Source: Ruminococcus flavefaciens
GTDB lineage: Bacteria > Bacillota > Clostridia > Oscillospirales > Ruminococcaceae
NCBI RefSeq assembly: GCF_900119075.1
Contig: NZ_FPIP01000001.1
Coordinates: forward strand, 62,001 to 126,000
DNA: 64,000 bases
Reading direction: 5' to 3'
The position numbers and the translations under genes are program-made. Shown here piece after piece: positions 35,496-45,377 of the stretch (the first letter of the stretch is position 1; every line of letters starts with the position of its first letter). The notes under the pieces are model-generated. The model did no database searches. It had not been told where the DNA came from and saw only the letters and a program-made list of their open reading frames with translations.

Positions 35496-36010
35496 TTCAA
35501 TCACTCCTTTGTTTTTTAGAAAAAAAGCAAACTTATGATTTCAGTAATCCCCATAAGGAGCCAAGTGCCCCTTTTATTTCTATGATATCATTATAAAACA
35601 TCTGACCTGTTAATTGCAAGTTAAAATTTGCGGACCTTGTATATCTTGGCTAAAAATTGCTGACTATACCAAGACGATATATAACAATAATGTAAAAAGA
35701 TGAACAACCATTGTACAGGTTTTTACGTTTAAGATGTCTGTATATTTTACATTTTTGGTGGATTTTTTAAATAATAGTATTTACACTGTATAGTTTAAAA
35801 ATAATCAAATTATAAAATATCGTTAAAATTGCTAAATAGGGTAAAGATATTGTTACTTAAAGGAAAATTTTGGTATATTATTACTACAATATACATTATA
35901 ATATAGATAATATATAAAGAAAGTGTGAACTCTGACCGTTAAGAAGTTCACAAAACCAGAAGGGAAATTATAGGCAAGCATCTAAAAAACTTAATAATGG
36001 GGGCATACTT
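35496..36010. promoter_or_regulatory. AT-rich divergent control region between two cellulosomal enzyme genes
   Basis: About 515 bases with no gene, strongly AT-rich. It must hold promoters for the GH11 (-) and GH43 (+) enzymes, but no near-consensus SigA pair stands out, which suggests activator-dependent promoters; three AraC regulators are encoded nearby. A GTGAACT/AGTTCAC hairpin (35925-35951) lies in the GH43 leader. On the minus strand a C/G-rich patch (GGGGCACTTGG...GGGGATT, about 35550-35576) stands out in the GH11 leader. Confidence 0.5.
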
Positions 36011-39000
36011 ATGAAAAAGATCATTTCATTCGCTGCGGCGGCTGCAATGTCTCTGACATCTCTGACAGCCATTTCTGATGGCAGTATTGTCAAGGCGGAC
36101 AATCCTGTTATCCAGACCATCTACAGCACCGATCCTGCGCCTATGGTGTACGGCGACACCGTGTATCTCTATACAGGCCGCGACAAGGATAAATCCGATT
36201 TTTACTATATGCCTGACTGGCACTGCTATTCCTCGAAGGATATGCAGAACTGGACAGATCACGGCATGATCTTATCGTGGGATTCCTTTACATGGGGCAA
36301 GGAGGACTCGGCATGGGCTGCACAATGCATAGAACGCAACGGCAAGTTCTATTACTATGTGACTCTCGAGAACAAATCAGGCGGCGGACGTGCAATAGGC
36401 GTTGCAGTTGCCGACTCGCCCACAGGACCGTTCAAGGACGCTTTAGGCAAGCCGCTTGTTGGTCCTAACTGGGATTACATCGATCCTACGGTATTTATCG
36501 ACGATGACGGGCAGGCTTGGCTCATGTTCGGAAACCCCACCTGCTACTATGTAAGGCTCAACGAGGACATGGTAAGCTATTCGGGTTCTATCGGAAAATT
36601 TGACATGAACGCCCAGACATTCGGCCCTTCGAGCAAGGCTTCTTCCTACGGCGAAGGTCCGTGGTTCTACAAGCGCAATGACAAGTATTATCTTGTATTT
36701 GCCGCATTCTACGGCAATGACGGCGGTGAGAGCATCGGCTACTCAACAGCTCCGTCACCGACAGGTCCCTGGACATACGGCGGACAGGTTATGAAGCCTA
36801 TCAACTGCTTCACAAACCACCCCGGCGTTATCGACTTCAAGGGACATTCATACCTGTTCTATCACGACGCAAGTCTTCCGGGCGGCGGAACCTTCGACAG
36901 AAGCGTCTGCATAGACGAGTTCCGGTACGGTGCAGACGGCTCCATTCCGACTATCTCGCCTACAAAGACAGGTCCGAAGCAGCTTGAGGCTCTCGATCCG
37001 TACAAGAGGGTAGAGGCTGAGACTATCTGCTTCTCAAAGGGCGTAAAGACCGAGAAGTGCAGCGAAGGCGGCTTGAATGTTGGCAATATCCAGAACGGCA
37101 GCTACATCAAGGTCAGCGGAGTTGACTTCGGCAGCGGCACAGACAAGTTCACAGCGAGCGTTTCCTCCGATACAGACGGCGGAGACATTGAGATATACCT
37201 TGACAGCCTTACTGGCAAGAAGATAGGTACCTGCAAGGTGTCGGGCACAGGCGGCTGGCAGACATGGAAGGAGGTCTCATGCGATATCAGCGGCGCAAGC
37301 GGCGAGCATGACCTCTACTTCAAGTTCACAGGCGGCAGCGGCTATCTGCTGAATATGGACTGGTGGCGTTTCGGCAGCGGTGAGGAGCAGCCTGCAAAGA
37401 CTACCACCACAACGACTACTACAGCTCCTAAGAAGACCACGACAACAACTTCTGCAACTACGGCTTCTGATAAGGAGACAACTACAGTTACAACTACTTC
37501 GGCAAGCTCGGAAACAGATGATTACATCTTTGATTACTCATTCGAGGACGGTATTGGCGACTGGACAGGCAGAGCAGGCGCAAGCGTTGATACTGCTTCA
37601 AAGGCTTACAAGGGCAGCAAGTCCCTTTTCTGCTCGGGCAGAAGCGAAGCATATCAGGGCGCAGCTATCGAGCTGGGCAGCAGCTTCAAGGCAGGGGAGA
37701 CCTACAGCTTCAGCGCTAACGTTATGTACGAAAGCGGCAGAGACAGCGATACTTTCCACTTCACCATGCAGTACGACATCGGTGACGAGACCAAGTACGA
37801 AAAGATAGCTACAGGTCAGCCTATGAAGGGCAAGTGGGTGCAGCTGGCAAATACTGATTTCCGGATACCTTCGGGTGCTGAGAATATTATGATATACGTT
37901 GAGACCGACAAGAGCACCTGCGACTTCTACGTTGACGATGTAAAGGCTGCTAAGGCTGGCACAGTCATCGGCGGAGCGGAGGGCGGACAGTTTATCCTCG
38001 GCGATATCAACTTCGACGGAAAGGTAAATTCCTTTGATGTTCTGAGGGCGAGAAAGCTTCTTGTTGCAAGTAACAGCGCGGAAGTTTCAAAGCTTGCTGA
38101 CGTTGACAAGAGCACAAAGTACGAGATGAACGACCTTGTTCTTCTCCAGAACTACGTTCTCGGCAAGATAAAGGAATTCCCCGATAATTCACCTGAGCCG
38201 CCTAAGAGCGACTTCAACTACAACGCTAATCTCCAGTACAAGGCAGCGCCTGACAGCTATTTCCGTCAGCCTGCGAATCACGGTACTGTTGTCAAGGAAA
38301 ACTACAACGGAATCAACGGCAACAAGAATATGTACGTATATCTGCCGTATGGTTATGATGAGTCCAAGAAGTACAACGTCTTCTATCTCATGCACGGCGG
38401 CGGAGAGAGTGAGGAGACCTGCTTCAACGACAACAATATCAATATCGACATTATGCTTGACAACATGATAGCTAACGGTGATATTGAGCCTATGATCGTT
38501 GTAACTCCAACATTCAACAAGGCTCCAAGCGCTGACGGCGTTTGGGAGGAAATGCGCAAGAGCATTATCCCTTACGTTGAAAAGAAGTATTCCACATACG
38601 CTGAGGATACGTCTATCGACGGACTCAGAGCTTCGAGATATCACCGTGCATACGGCGGATTCTCAATGGGCGGCGGCTCAACATGGGCAAACTTCAATAA
38701 CAATCTCGATATCATCGCATACTTCATGCCGCTTTCAGGTCACTGCTGGGACGGCGCAGGCAAGGTGCTGAGCGCTGCAAGAAACTCAGGCTTCAAGCAG
38801 AACGAATACTTTGTACTGGCTGCAACAGGTACCGACGACCTTGCATACGGCAACATGGTTCCGATGATAAACGAACTTAAAAAGAATACAGACGTATTCA
38901 CATACACATCTGACTTCTCAAAGGGCAACCTGTACTTCCTCGAAGCAAGAGGTAATGTACACTGGTGGCCGCAGGTACGTCATTACATCTATGACGCTCT

Positions 39001-39028
39001 GCCGTATTTCTTCCATGAGAACCAGTAA
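36011..39028 (+). CDS. Cellulosomal enzyme: GH43 - CBM6 - CBM22 - dockerin - CE1
   Basis: A 1005-residue secreted protein. The signal peptide ends near residue 29. The GH43 propeller (about 31-325) has its three acidic residues visible: Asp41 in STDPAPMVYG, Asp158 in YIDPTVFIDDDG and Glu215 in SYGEGPWF. A CBM6-like module (about 332-456), Thr-rich linker and CBM22-like module (about 506-655) follow. The dockerin (about 660-730) has a degenerate second calcium repeat (DVDKSTKYEMND). The CE1 esterase (about 740-1005) has Ser near 885 in GGFSMGGGS. It likely strips arabinose and ester groups from arabinoxylan. The layout parallels the divergent GH11 enzyme. Confidence 0.92.
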   Translation: MKKIISFAAAAAMSLTSLTAISDGSIVKADNPVIQTIYSTDPAPMVYGDTVYLYTGRDKDKSDFYYMPDWHCYSSKDMQNWTDHGMILSWDSFTWGKEDSAWAAQCIERNGKFYYYVTLENKSGGGRAIGVAVADSPTGPFKDALGKPLVGPNWDYIDPTVFIDDDGQAWLMFGNPTCYYVRLNEDMVSYSGSIGKFDMNAQTFGPSSKASSYGEGPWFYKRNDKYYLVFAAFYGNDGGESIGYSTAPSPTGPWTYGGQVMKPINCFTNHPGVIDFKGHSYLFYHDASLPGGGTFDRSVCIDEFRYGADGSIPTISPTKTGPKQLEALDPYKRVEAETICFSKGVKTEKCSEGGLNVGNIQNGSYIKVSGVDFGSGTDKFTASVSSDTDGGDIEIYLDSLTGKKIGTCKVSGTGGWQTWKEVSCDISGASGEHDLYFKFTGGSGYLLNMDWWRFGSGEEQPAKTTTTTTTTAPKKTTTTTSATTASDKETTTVTTTSASSETDDYIFDYSFEDGIGDWTGRAGASVDTASKAYKGSKSLFCSGRSEAYQGAAIELGSSFKAGETYSFSANVMYESGRDSDTFHFTMQYDIGDETKYEKIATGQPMKGKWVQLANTDFRIPSGAENIMIYVETDKSTCDFYVDDVKAAKAGTVIGGAEGGQFILGDINFDGKVNSFDVLRARKLLVASNSAEVSKLADVDKSTKYEMNDLVLLQNYVLGKIKEFPDNSPEPPKSDFNYNANLQYKAAPDSYFRQPANHGTVVKENYNGINGNKNMYVYLPYGYDESKKYNVFYLMHGGGESEETCFNDNNINIDIMLDNMIANGDIEPMIVVTPTFNKAPSADGVWEEMRKSIIPYVEKKYSTYAEDTSIDGLRASRYHRAYGGFSMGGGSTWANFNNNLDIIAYFMPLSGHCWDGAGKVLSAARNSGFKQNEYFVLAATGTDDLAYGNMVPMINELKKNTDVFTYTSDFSKGNLYFLEARGNVHWWPQVRHYIYDALPYFFHENQ

Positions 39029-39058
39029 AGTCTTTATAAAAACCGAATAATTACAGTT

Positions 39059-39099
39059 ATTCAAGCTCACCATGCACAAAATGTATGGTGGGCTTGAAT
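39059..39099. other. Long stem-loop after the GH43 enzyme gene
   Basis: ATTCAAGCTCACCAT (39059-39073) pairs with ATGGTGGGCTTGAAT (39085-39099), 15 pairs with one G-U. No T-run follows, so it may protect the 3' end of the message or act as an attenuator rather than a classical terminator. Confidence 0.6.
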
Positions 39100-39232
39100 C
39101 GGGTACCGCAGATTTGCTTTTCAGGGGATAGTAAAAACGCAGAAAAAGTGGTACTATACTTACCAAAATACTTGAAAAATTCACAATTTGATGATATAAT
39201 AGGGGTAGAGTATCAAATGCGAGGTGACCTAA

Positions 39233-39985
39233 ATGAGCGATTACACAGAAAAGTATATTTCTTCCCATCTTTTCCTCAAAAGAGAGGAAGGCTTTGAGCA
39301 CGCCCCGTTTGACCGCGAAATAGCTTGCTATGAGAGCATTTGCTCGGGTAATATCGAGCTCGTCAAGGTATTTGCAACTCCGCTGTGCAGCGAGGGATAC
39401 GGTATTCTCAGCAAGGATCCGCTGAAAAACCTGAAATACCATTTTGCTATCTCAGCTGCTCTCATCGCACGATTCTGTATCAACAGCGGTATGACTCTCG
39501 AAGAAGCGTATAACCTCAGCGACATCTACATCATGAAGGCTGATGAGTGCCGCACCGAGGCAGAGGTTCACGCAGTTCATCAGGAGATGATAGAGGGCTA
39601 CACAAGGCACATGAGAAGAGTGCGCAACAGCGGTATTTACTCCAAGCAGATAGTCCGTGCTCTGGACTATATCAGCGAGCATCTCCACGGAAAGATCATG
39701 ATAGAGGACGCAGCTGCTTATCTTAAAATAAGTCCTGCATATCTGTCGAGACTTTTCAAGGCAGAAACGGGTATCGCGTTCAGCAACTATGTCAGCAAGA
39801 CAAAAGCCGAGGAGGCTGCCAATCTTCTGACCTTCTCGGAGTACACAGACTCTGAGATCAGCAACCTTCTTGGGTTCAGCTCACAGAGCTATTTTATCAA
39901 GATATTCAAGAAATATCTCGGTGTAACTCCCAAGGAATACAAAAAACGTTACAAATTTCCTGACTTCACGAAAGAAAATCAATAA
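39233..39985 (+). CDS. AraC-family transcriptional regulator
   Basis: A 250-residue protein with a C-terminal AraC double helix-turn-helix (MIEDAAAYLKISPAYLSRLF ... ISNLLGFSSQSYFIKIFKKY, ending GVTPKEYKKRYK). The N-terminal 135 residues are helical and not the usual sugar-binding cupin. They resemble the ligand-free N-terminal regions of some Firmicutes AraC proteins. GAGGTGACC precedes the ATG. Its place between xylanolytic genes suggests control of this locus. Ligand unknown. Confidence 0.88.
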   Translation: MSDYTEKYISSHLFLKREEGFEHAPFDREIACYESICSGNIELVKVFATPLCSEGYGILSKDPLKNLKYHFAISAALIARFCINSGMTLEEAYNLSDIYIMKADECRTEAEVHAVHQEMIEGYTRHMRRVRNSGIYSKQIVRALDYISEHLHGKIMIEDAAAYLKISPAYLSRLFKAETGIAFSNYVSKTKAEEAANLLTFSEYTDSEISNLLGFSSQSYFIKIFKKYLGVTPKEYKKRYKFPDFTKENQ

Positions 39986-39994
39986 TTCTAAGCC

Positions 39995-40026
39995 TATCCC
40001 CCGCTTGTGCGGGGGATAACATTTTG
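39995..40026 (+). terminator. Intrinsic terminator after the first AraC gene
   Basis: TATCCCCCGC (39995-40004) and GCGGGGGATA (40009-40018) form a perfect stem with a TTGT loop, followed by ACATTTTG. Confidence 0.78.
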
Positions 40027-40181
40027 TGCAAATATCATAATTGTACCAAATTTGACATCATAGTAATATATTTATAGGTTGGAAAGTAGTATAATCTAAT
40101 CAATAAATGAACGTTTCGTGAATGTTTAAGCGGGAATCTGTCACAAAATAAAATGAAAAAACTTAAAGCGAGGGTTTGACA

Positions 40182-40973
40182 ATGATCATTAACAATGTTG
40201 GTTTTGACCACTGCCATGACGCAGATTTTTTTATCGACAGACCTGACGGAAGCGGCGACTACCTGTTGCTTCTGCTCCGTACGCCTGCGATATTTGAAGT
40301 GGACGGAAAAGAAATCCTTACCCCTGCGGGTTCTGTTTTTATTTACCCGAAGGGCAGGGCACAGCGCTATCGCTGCGTGCCCCTTAATGTGTTTGAAAAT
40401 GACTGGGTACATTTTGACTTCGACGATCCGGGCGAGGAGGAGGAGTTTCTCAGCATGGGCATACCTATGGAAACTGTGGTAACTATGCCCCTTGAGTTCC
40501 TCAGCTACTGCGTGAAGTCAATAGCATATGAAAAATATTCGGATAATCCTTGCAGATGCGAGTCTGCGGAGCTCTTTATGCGGCTTATGTTCATAAAGAT
40601 ACGCGAAAAGACTCAGGATAAGGTATCGGGCAGACGCAGCAGTCAGTTCGAGCTTATCTCTACAGTGCGCAATAAGATATACAGCAGACCTTACGAGCAG
40701 CGCAGCGTTGACAGCACTGCCCATGAGGTACGTATGAGCCGCTCGGCTTTCCAGCACGCATATAAGAAGCACTTCGGCATGACCTTTATCGAGGATCTTG
40801 TCCGCAGCAGAGTAAGCTATGCGAAAATGCTTCTTTCAACTACAAATATGAATATCAATGACATTTCTGTGAGCAGCGGTTATCACAGCTATGTTCATTT
40901 TGCAAGACAATTCAAGGAGCAGACAGGATTTACTCCGTCTGAATACCGCAAAAAGGCGCAGAATGCGATGTGA
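40182..40973 (+). CDS. AraC-family transcriptional regulator with cupin-like sensor
   Basis: A 263-residue protein. An N-terminal AraC-type beta-barrel (DYLLLLLRTPAIFEVDGKEI, GSVFIYPKGRAQRY) precedes the DNA-binding region (STAHEVRMSRSAFQHAYKKH ... INDISVSSGYHSYVHFARQF, ending GFTPSEYRKKA). GAGGG seven bases before ATG 40182 favours that start over the TTG two codons earlier. It lies immediately upstream of the GH16 gene on the same strand and is a candidate activator of it. Confidence 0.88.
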   Translation: MIINNVGFDHCHDADFFIDRPDGSGDYLLLLLRTPAIFEVDGKEILTPAGSVFIYPKGRAQRYRCVPLNVFENDWVHFDFDDPGEEEEFLSMGIPMETVVTMPLEFLSYCVKSIAYEKYSDNPCRCESAELFMRLMFIKIREKTQDKVSGRRSSQFELISTVRNKIYSRPYEQRSVDSTAHEVRMSRSAFQHAYKKHFGMTFIEDLVRSRVSYAKMLLSTTNMNINDISVSSGYHSYVHFARQFKEQTGFTPSEYRKKAQNAM

Positions 40974-41049
40974 GCTCGTTCGTTCGGGGGATATTGCATT
41001 ATTATAAATGAAAAAATAGTGGCTACGGTCACGGAATGAGAGGCATATC

Positions 41050-43905
41050 ATGAAAAAGCACACATTCAGACGGTGCGCAGCTGTTTTTGCTGCCTGCACA
41101 GTCATGGCTACGGCTGCTTCATTTGGCACAGCGTCTGTTTCGGCAGCCGACGGAGTAACAAAGTGGGGAGACGCTAACTGCGACGGCACAGTTGACATGG
41201 GCGACTGCGTCCTTGTAATGCAGGCTTTAGCTAACCCAAACAAGTACGGTCTTAACGGAACCGACCAGCATCACATCAATGAGCAGGGCGTTGCCAATGC
41301 TGACGTTTTCGAGAACGGCACAGGTCTTACAAGCGGCGATGCACTTTCTGTACAGAAGTATCTGCTCCACAGCATTTCGACTCTTCCCGAGTCCTACAAG
41401 CAGGGCAATAATCCTGTAGAAAGCACTACAACTACAACTTCTACAACAACTACCACCACAACCACAACGACTACTACAACATCTACAACAACTACTACCA
41501 CCACAACAACAACTACTACAACTCCTACAACCACCACAACCACAACTACAGCTCCTAAGTCAAATTTTCCTGACATGGGCACACCTATGAACAGCTCGGC
41601 TACAATGGTAGAGGACTTCCGTGACGGAAACTCCAAGTATTTCATTGCTTCCGACGGCTGGGAGAACGGCGATCCGTTTGACTGCGGCTGGTACAAGTCA
41701 CAGACATCTCTCGATAAGGGCTGCCTGACACTCTCTATCGACAAGGACTACAGCGGCAAGTATCATTACGCAGGCGCTGAGTACAGAACAAATGATTTCT
41801 ATCATTACGGCTACTATGAGACTTCAATGAAGGCTATCAAGAACGACGGTGTTGTTTCTTCGTTCTTTACATACACAGGCGAGTCTGACAAAAATCCTTG
41901 GGACGAGATTGACATCGAGATCCTTGGTAAGGACTCCAGAAAGGTGCAGTTCAACTACTACACCAACGGACAGGGCAAGCACGAGTATATGTATGATCTC
42001 GGATTTGATTCTTCAGAGGCTTACCATACATACGGCTTCGACTGGCAGCCCGATCACATCACATGGTATGTAGATGGCAAAGCTGTATACACAGCTAACC
42101 AGAACATTCCTAAGACCGCAGGCAAGATCATGATGAACACATGGCCGGGACGCGGAGTTGACGGCTGGCTGAACCACTACAACGGAAATACTCCTCTTAC
42201 TGCATATTACCAGTGGGTAACATACGATCAGAAGGGTGCTCCAAACGGCAACAACAATAATAACAACAATAACAATAATAATAACAATCAGCAGCAGAAC
42301 CCTTGGGAGCAGAACAACAATAACAATAATAATAACAATCAGCAGCAGAATCCCTGGGAACAGAATAACAATAATAATAACAACCAGCAGCAGAACGGCT
42401 CCATAAAGGACTACGGTACTGCTATGGATTCATCTGCTACAATGGTAGAGGATTTCCGCGACGGCAATTCAAGATACTTCATTGCTTCCGACGGCTGGGA
42501 GAACGGCGATCCATTTGACTGCGGCTGGTACAAGTCACAGACATCTCTCGATAAGGGCTGCCTGACACTTTCTATCGACAAGGACTACAGCGGCAAGTAT
42601 CATTACGCAGGCGCTGAGTACAGAACCAATGATTTCTATCACTACGGTTACTATGAGACCTCTATGCAGGCTATAAAGAATAAGGGCGTTGTTTCCTCAT
42701 TCTTCACCTACACAGGCGAGTCCGACAACAATCCTTGGGACGAGATCGATATTGAGATCCTCGGCAAGGATACCACAAAGGTTCAGTTCAACTACTATAC
42801 AAACGGACAGGGCAAGCATGAGTATATGCATAGCCTCGGCTTCGATTCATCTGAGGGCTATCATACATACGGCTTCGACTGGCAGCCTGACCACATCACA
42901 TGGTATGTAGACGGCAAGGCCGTTTACACAGCTAACCAGAACATTCCTAAGACCGCAGGCAAGATCATGATGAACACATGGCCGGGACGCGGTGTAAATG
43001 AGTGGCTCGACCAGTACGATGGCAAGACACCTCTTACTGCTCGTTATCAGTGGGCTACATACAACAAGAACGGCAAGTCGGGCAGCAGCAATAACAACAA
43101 TAATAATCAGCAGAATCCATGGCAGCAGAACAATAATAACAACAATAATCAGCAGCAGAACCCTTGGCAGCAGAACAACAATAATAACAATAATAACAAC
43201 AACCAGCAGCAGAACAAGACAACTGCTTCAGGTCTTGTAGACTATGGTACTCCTATGAAGTCAGGCACAACAATGGGCGATGACTTCAGAAACGGTTCTT
43301 CACGCTATTTCATCGCTTCTGACGGCTGGGAGAACGGCGATCCGTTCGACTGCGGCTGGTACAAGTCACAGACTGCTTTCAAGGATGGAGCTCTTCAGCT
43401 CAGCATCAATAAGGACTACAGCGGCAAGTACAACTACGCGGGCGCTGAGTACAGAACCAACGATTTCTATGGCTTCGGCTATTATGAGACTTCCATGCAG
43501 GCTATAAAGAACAACGGCGTTGTTTCATCGTTCTTTACCTACACAGGTCCTTCTGACAACAATCCTTGGGACGAGATCGATATCGAGATCCTCGGCAAGG
43601 ACACAACAAAGGTGCAGTTCAACTACTACACCAACGGGCAGGGCAAGCATGAGTATATGTACAGCCTTGGATTTGACGCTTCACAGGGCTATCATACATA
43701 CGGCTTTGACTGGCAGCGCGACCACATCACATGGTATGTAGACGGCAAGCCTGTTTACACAGCTACCCAGAACATTCCTAAGACCGCTGGCAAGATCATG
43801 ATGAACACATGGCCGGGCAGAGGTGTTGACGAGTGGCTGGCTCACTACGACGGCAAGACTCCTCTTACCGCTCGCTATCAGTGGGTTACTTACAACAAGC
43901 AGTAA
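41050..43905 (+). CDS. Cellulosomal lichenase: N-terminal dockerin plus three GH16 modules
   Basis: A 951-residue secreted protein. After the signal peptide (to about residue 33) comes a dockerin (about 38-113; [13 protein letters not shown] and [15 protein letters not shown]), unusually at the N-terminus. A 50-residue Thr linker follows. Three near-identical GH16 modules (about 175-395, 452-672 and 730-951) are joined by Asn/Gln linkers built from repeats of N-run + QQQNPW(E/Q)Q. Each module keeps the catalytic DEIDIEILG (near 286, 565 and 843), so all three should be active. The family cuts beta-1,3-1,4-glucan or laminarin; this short form fits lichenase. GAGAGGC precedes the ATG. Confidence 0.93.
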   Translation: MKKHTFRRCAAVFAACTVMATAASFGTASVSAADGVTKWGDANCDGTVDMGDCVLVMQALANPNKYGLNGTDQHHINEQGVANADVFENGTGLTSGDALSVQKYLLHSISTLPESYKQGNNPVESTTTTTSTTTTTTTTTTTTTSTTTTTTTTTTTTTPTTTTTTTTAPKSNFPDMGTPMNSSATMVEDFRDGNSKYFIASDGWENGDPFDCGWYKSQTSLDKGCLTLSIDKDYSGKYHYAGAEYRTNDFYHYGYYETSMKAIKNDGVVSSFFTYTGESDKNPWDEIDIEILGKDSRKVQFNYYTNGQGKHEYMYDLGFDSSEAYHTYGFDWQPDHITWYVDGKAVYTANQNIPKTAGKIMMNTWPGRGVDGWLNHYNGNTPLTAYYQWVTYDQKGAPNGNNNNNNNNNNNNNQQQNPWEQNNNNNNNNNQQQNPWEQNNNNNNNQQQNGSIKDYGTAMDSSATMVEDFRDGNSRYFIASDGWENGDPFDCGWYKSQTSLDKGCLTLSIDKDYSGKYHYAGAEYRTNDFYHYGYYETSMQAIKNKGVVSSFFTYTGESDNNPWDEIDIEILGKDTTKVQFNYYTNGQGKHEYMHSLGFDSSEGYHTYGFDWQPDHITWYVDGKAVYTANQNIPKTAGKIMMNTWPGRGVNEWLDQYDGKTPLTARYQWATYNKNGKSGSSNNNNNNQQNPWQQNNNNNNNQQQNPWQQNNNNNNNNNNQQQNKTTASGLVDYGTPMKSGTTMGDDFRNGSSRYFIASDGWENGDPFDCGWYKSQTAFKDGALQLSINKDYSGKYNYAGAEYRTNDFYGFGYYETSMQAIKNNGVVSSFFTYTGPSDNNPWDEIDIEILGKDTTKVQFNYYTNGQGKHEYMYSLGFDASQGYHTYGFDWQRDHITWYVDGKPVYTATQNIPKTAGKIMMNTWPGRGVDEWLAHYDGKTPLTARYQWVTYNKQ

Positions 43906-43940
43906 TTTCTGCGAATGAGTTTTTTCTATCCATAGTTATA

Positions 43941-43978
43941 ACAAAGGCGGTACTTTTTAGTACCGCCTTTGTGCGTTT
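43941..43978 (+). terminator. Intrinsic terminator after the GH16 gene
   Basis: ACAAAGGCGGTACT (43941-43954) and AGTACCGCCTTTGT (43959-43972) form a perfect 14-bp stem. Confidence 0.85.
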
Positions 43979-43981
43979 ATG

Positions 43982-44286
43982 AAAAAGCTGCGGTAAATAA
44001 CCATGATACTCATATAGAAGTTTTATAATTATTATTGAGAGAACCCCTTTTGAAAAAGGGGCTTCTCTCAAACTCTCTCCCTAAAACTTTCGTTTTGTTT
44101 TTTCACAGATAGGGCGCATCTGCATTTTTGCAGGTCTTTTTTTATTTAAGAAGCGCCCTATCTGCGAAAAAACCAGATAAAAGTCTTTGGAAAGGGGAAT
44201 GGGGGAGAACCTTTCCTCAGAAAGGTTTCCCCCATAATTAACTGTAAGCTTCTATATAAGTGTTGCGGTTATACCGCAGCGATTTT
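43982..44286. terminator. Terminator stem split by MITE copy 3
   Basis: GCTGCGGTA (43987-43995) and TACCGCAGC (44272-44280) are exact complements. AAAAA lies outside the left arm and GATTTTTT outside the right, the structure of a bidirectional terminator for the AraC gene at 44287. The 274-bp element fills the loop. Confidence 0.65.
43998..44271 (+). mobile_element. 274-bp MITE-like element, copy 3
   Basis: Nearly identical to copy 2 (6032), with about two differences, and in the same orientation. Terminal repeats TAACCATGAT and GGTTA (ends TAACCGCAAC on the other strand). The internal GCAGATAGGGCGC-type hairpins and T-run terminator are intact. It lies between the convergent GH16 and AraC genes. 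Confidence 0.82.
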
Positions 44287-45153
44287 TTATTGTTCGTCTG
44301 ATATTTTGTACAGCGTTTTGAATTCTGTAGGAGTGCAGTTCTTAGCCTTTTTGAACGCACGGTTAAAAGTGGTCAGACTTGAGAAGCCTGCACGCATAGC
44401 GACTTCCGTAACTGACAGGGCAGGATCAATGAGAAGCCTTTCTGCCGCCTTTATGCGCTTTCCGTTTATATACTGTATGTATGAAACGTTGTTGTACTTC
44501 TTGAAGATACGTGAGAAGTGATATTTGCTGTAGCCTGCGATATCTGCGATCTTTTCCAGAGGGATCTCAAACATATAGTTCTGATTGATGTACTTCATTA
44601 CCATATTGAACTTCTTGGAGTCCTCGCGGCCTGCCATTTCGCCTGAGAATGCGTCGGCAGCCTGAGTAAGCTGAAATTCGCGTACAGCAGTTATCATATT
44701 TATAAGGCAGAGATAAATTTTTACATCTGCAAGAGTCGATTTTGAGTAGTACTCGGAATAGATGTCCAGTATGCTCTTTCGTGAGAGGATATAGAGCTCC
44801 TTGCTGACATTCGGCGTTATGTAGAATGCTTCCGAGAAAACGGGAAGCAGAGCCTCAAGCGCAGGAATATCGCTTATAATGCTGTTGTCACACTGGAAAA
44901 TGATTCGTCTGCCTTCCTGTGCGGGCATAGAGTGGAGTTCGCCGGGCGGTATGATAATGATCTCTTTTTCATTAAGGTGGTAATCTGTGCCGCCGACGGT
45001 AACTGTGAATCCGTTATGCAGAGGTATTATCACTTCCACAGCATTGTGCCAGTGAGTCGGATATTCCTCTATCTCATCGTTATCATAGAGCATTACAAAG
45101 CGTTGATTTTCGTATTCAACGGTCTCATATTCGCCCGATAGATTTTTAATCAT
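44287..45153 (-). CDS. AraC-family transcriptional regulator with cupin sensor
   Basis: A 288-residue protein. The N-terminal cupin (PTHWHNAVEVIIPLHNGFTV, EIIIIPPGELHSM) is followed by a helical linker and the double helix-turn-helix (IPLEKIADIAGYSKYHFSRI ... VTEVAMRAGFSSLTTFNRAF, ending NCTPTEFKTLYK). It is transcribed away from the GH3-xylA-importer gene set starting at 45378 and shares its control region, so it is the likely regulator. The ligand is probably a xylo-oligosaccharide, by inference from context. Confidence 0.9.
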   Translation of the reverse strand: MIKNLSGEYETVEYENQRFVMLYDNDEIEEYPTHWHNAVEVIIPLHNGFTVTVGGTDYHLNEKEIIIIPPGELHSMPAQEGRRIIFQCDNSIISDIPALEALLPVFSEAFYITPNVSKELYILSRKSILDIYSEYYSKSTLADVKIYLCLINMITAVREFQLTQAADAFSGEMAGREDSKKFNMVMKYINQNYMFEIPLEKIADIAGYSKYHFSRIFKKYNNVSYIQYINGKRIKAAERLLIDPALSVTEVAMRAGFSSLTTFNRAFKKAKNCTPTEFKTLYKISDEQ

Positions 45154-45305
45154 GATTAGCCTCCTTAGTCAAAAATTGTTGTGAATTTTATGTCAAACTT
45201 CGCGTTTTTACCTTGGAACTGGATATATTATACACTATTACGATAGTATTTGTAAAGTGAATTTGAATAATTTGTGCAATGTTCGCATTTTTTGAATATC
45301 AAGTA

Positions 45306-45346
45306 GCAATTTTTGATTAGTATAAATTGCCGAAGTGTAATATAAT
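45306..45346 (+). promoter_or_regulatory. Candidate operator dyad and -10 before the DUF4380-GH3-xylA set
   Basis: GCAATTT (45306-45312) and AAATTGC (45324-45330) form an inverted repeat with an 11-base spacer. It sits where the -35 box of the promoter with -10 TATAAT (45341-45346) would be. There is no good -35 sequence, which fits an activator-dependent promoter controlled by the divergent AraC protein. Confidence 0.45.
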
Positions 45347-45377
45347 ATCGTTAGAGCAAACGAAAGGTGATGTATGA

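Noticed and set aside
35545-35577. G/C-rich patch upstream of GH11 as a possible riboswitch
   Set aside because: It does not match any riboswitch core I know and lacks a convincing multi-stem fold by eye; mentioned only within the control-region entry.
42250-43230. Possible frameshifts in the Asn-coded linkers of the GH16 enzyme
   Set aside because: The frame stays open and returns to correct GH16 sequence after each linker; the tracts are coding, not errors.
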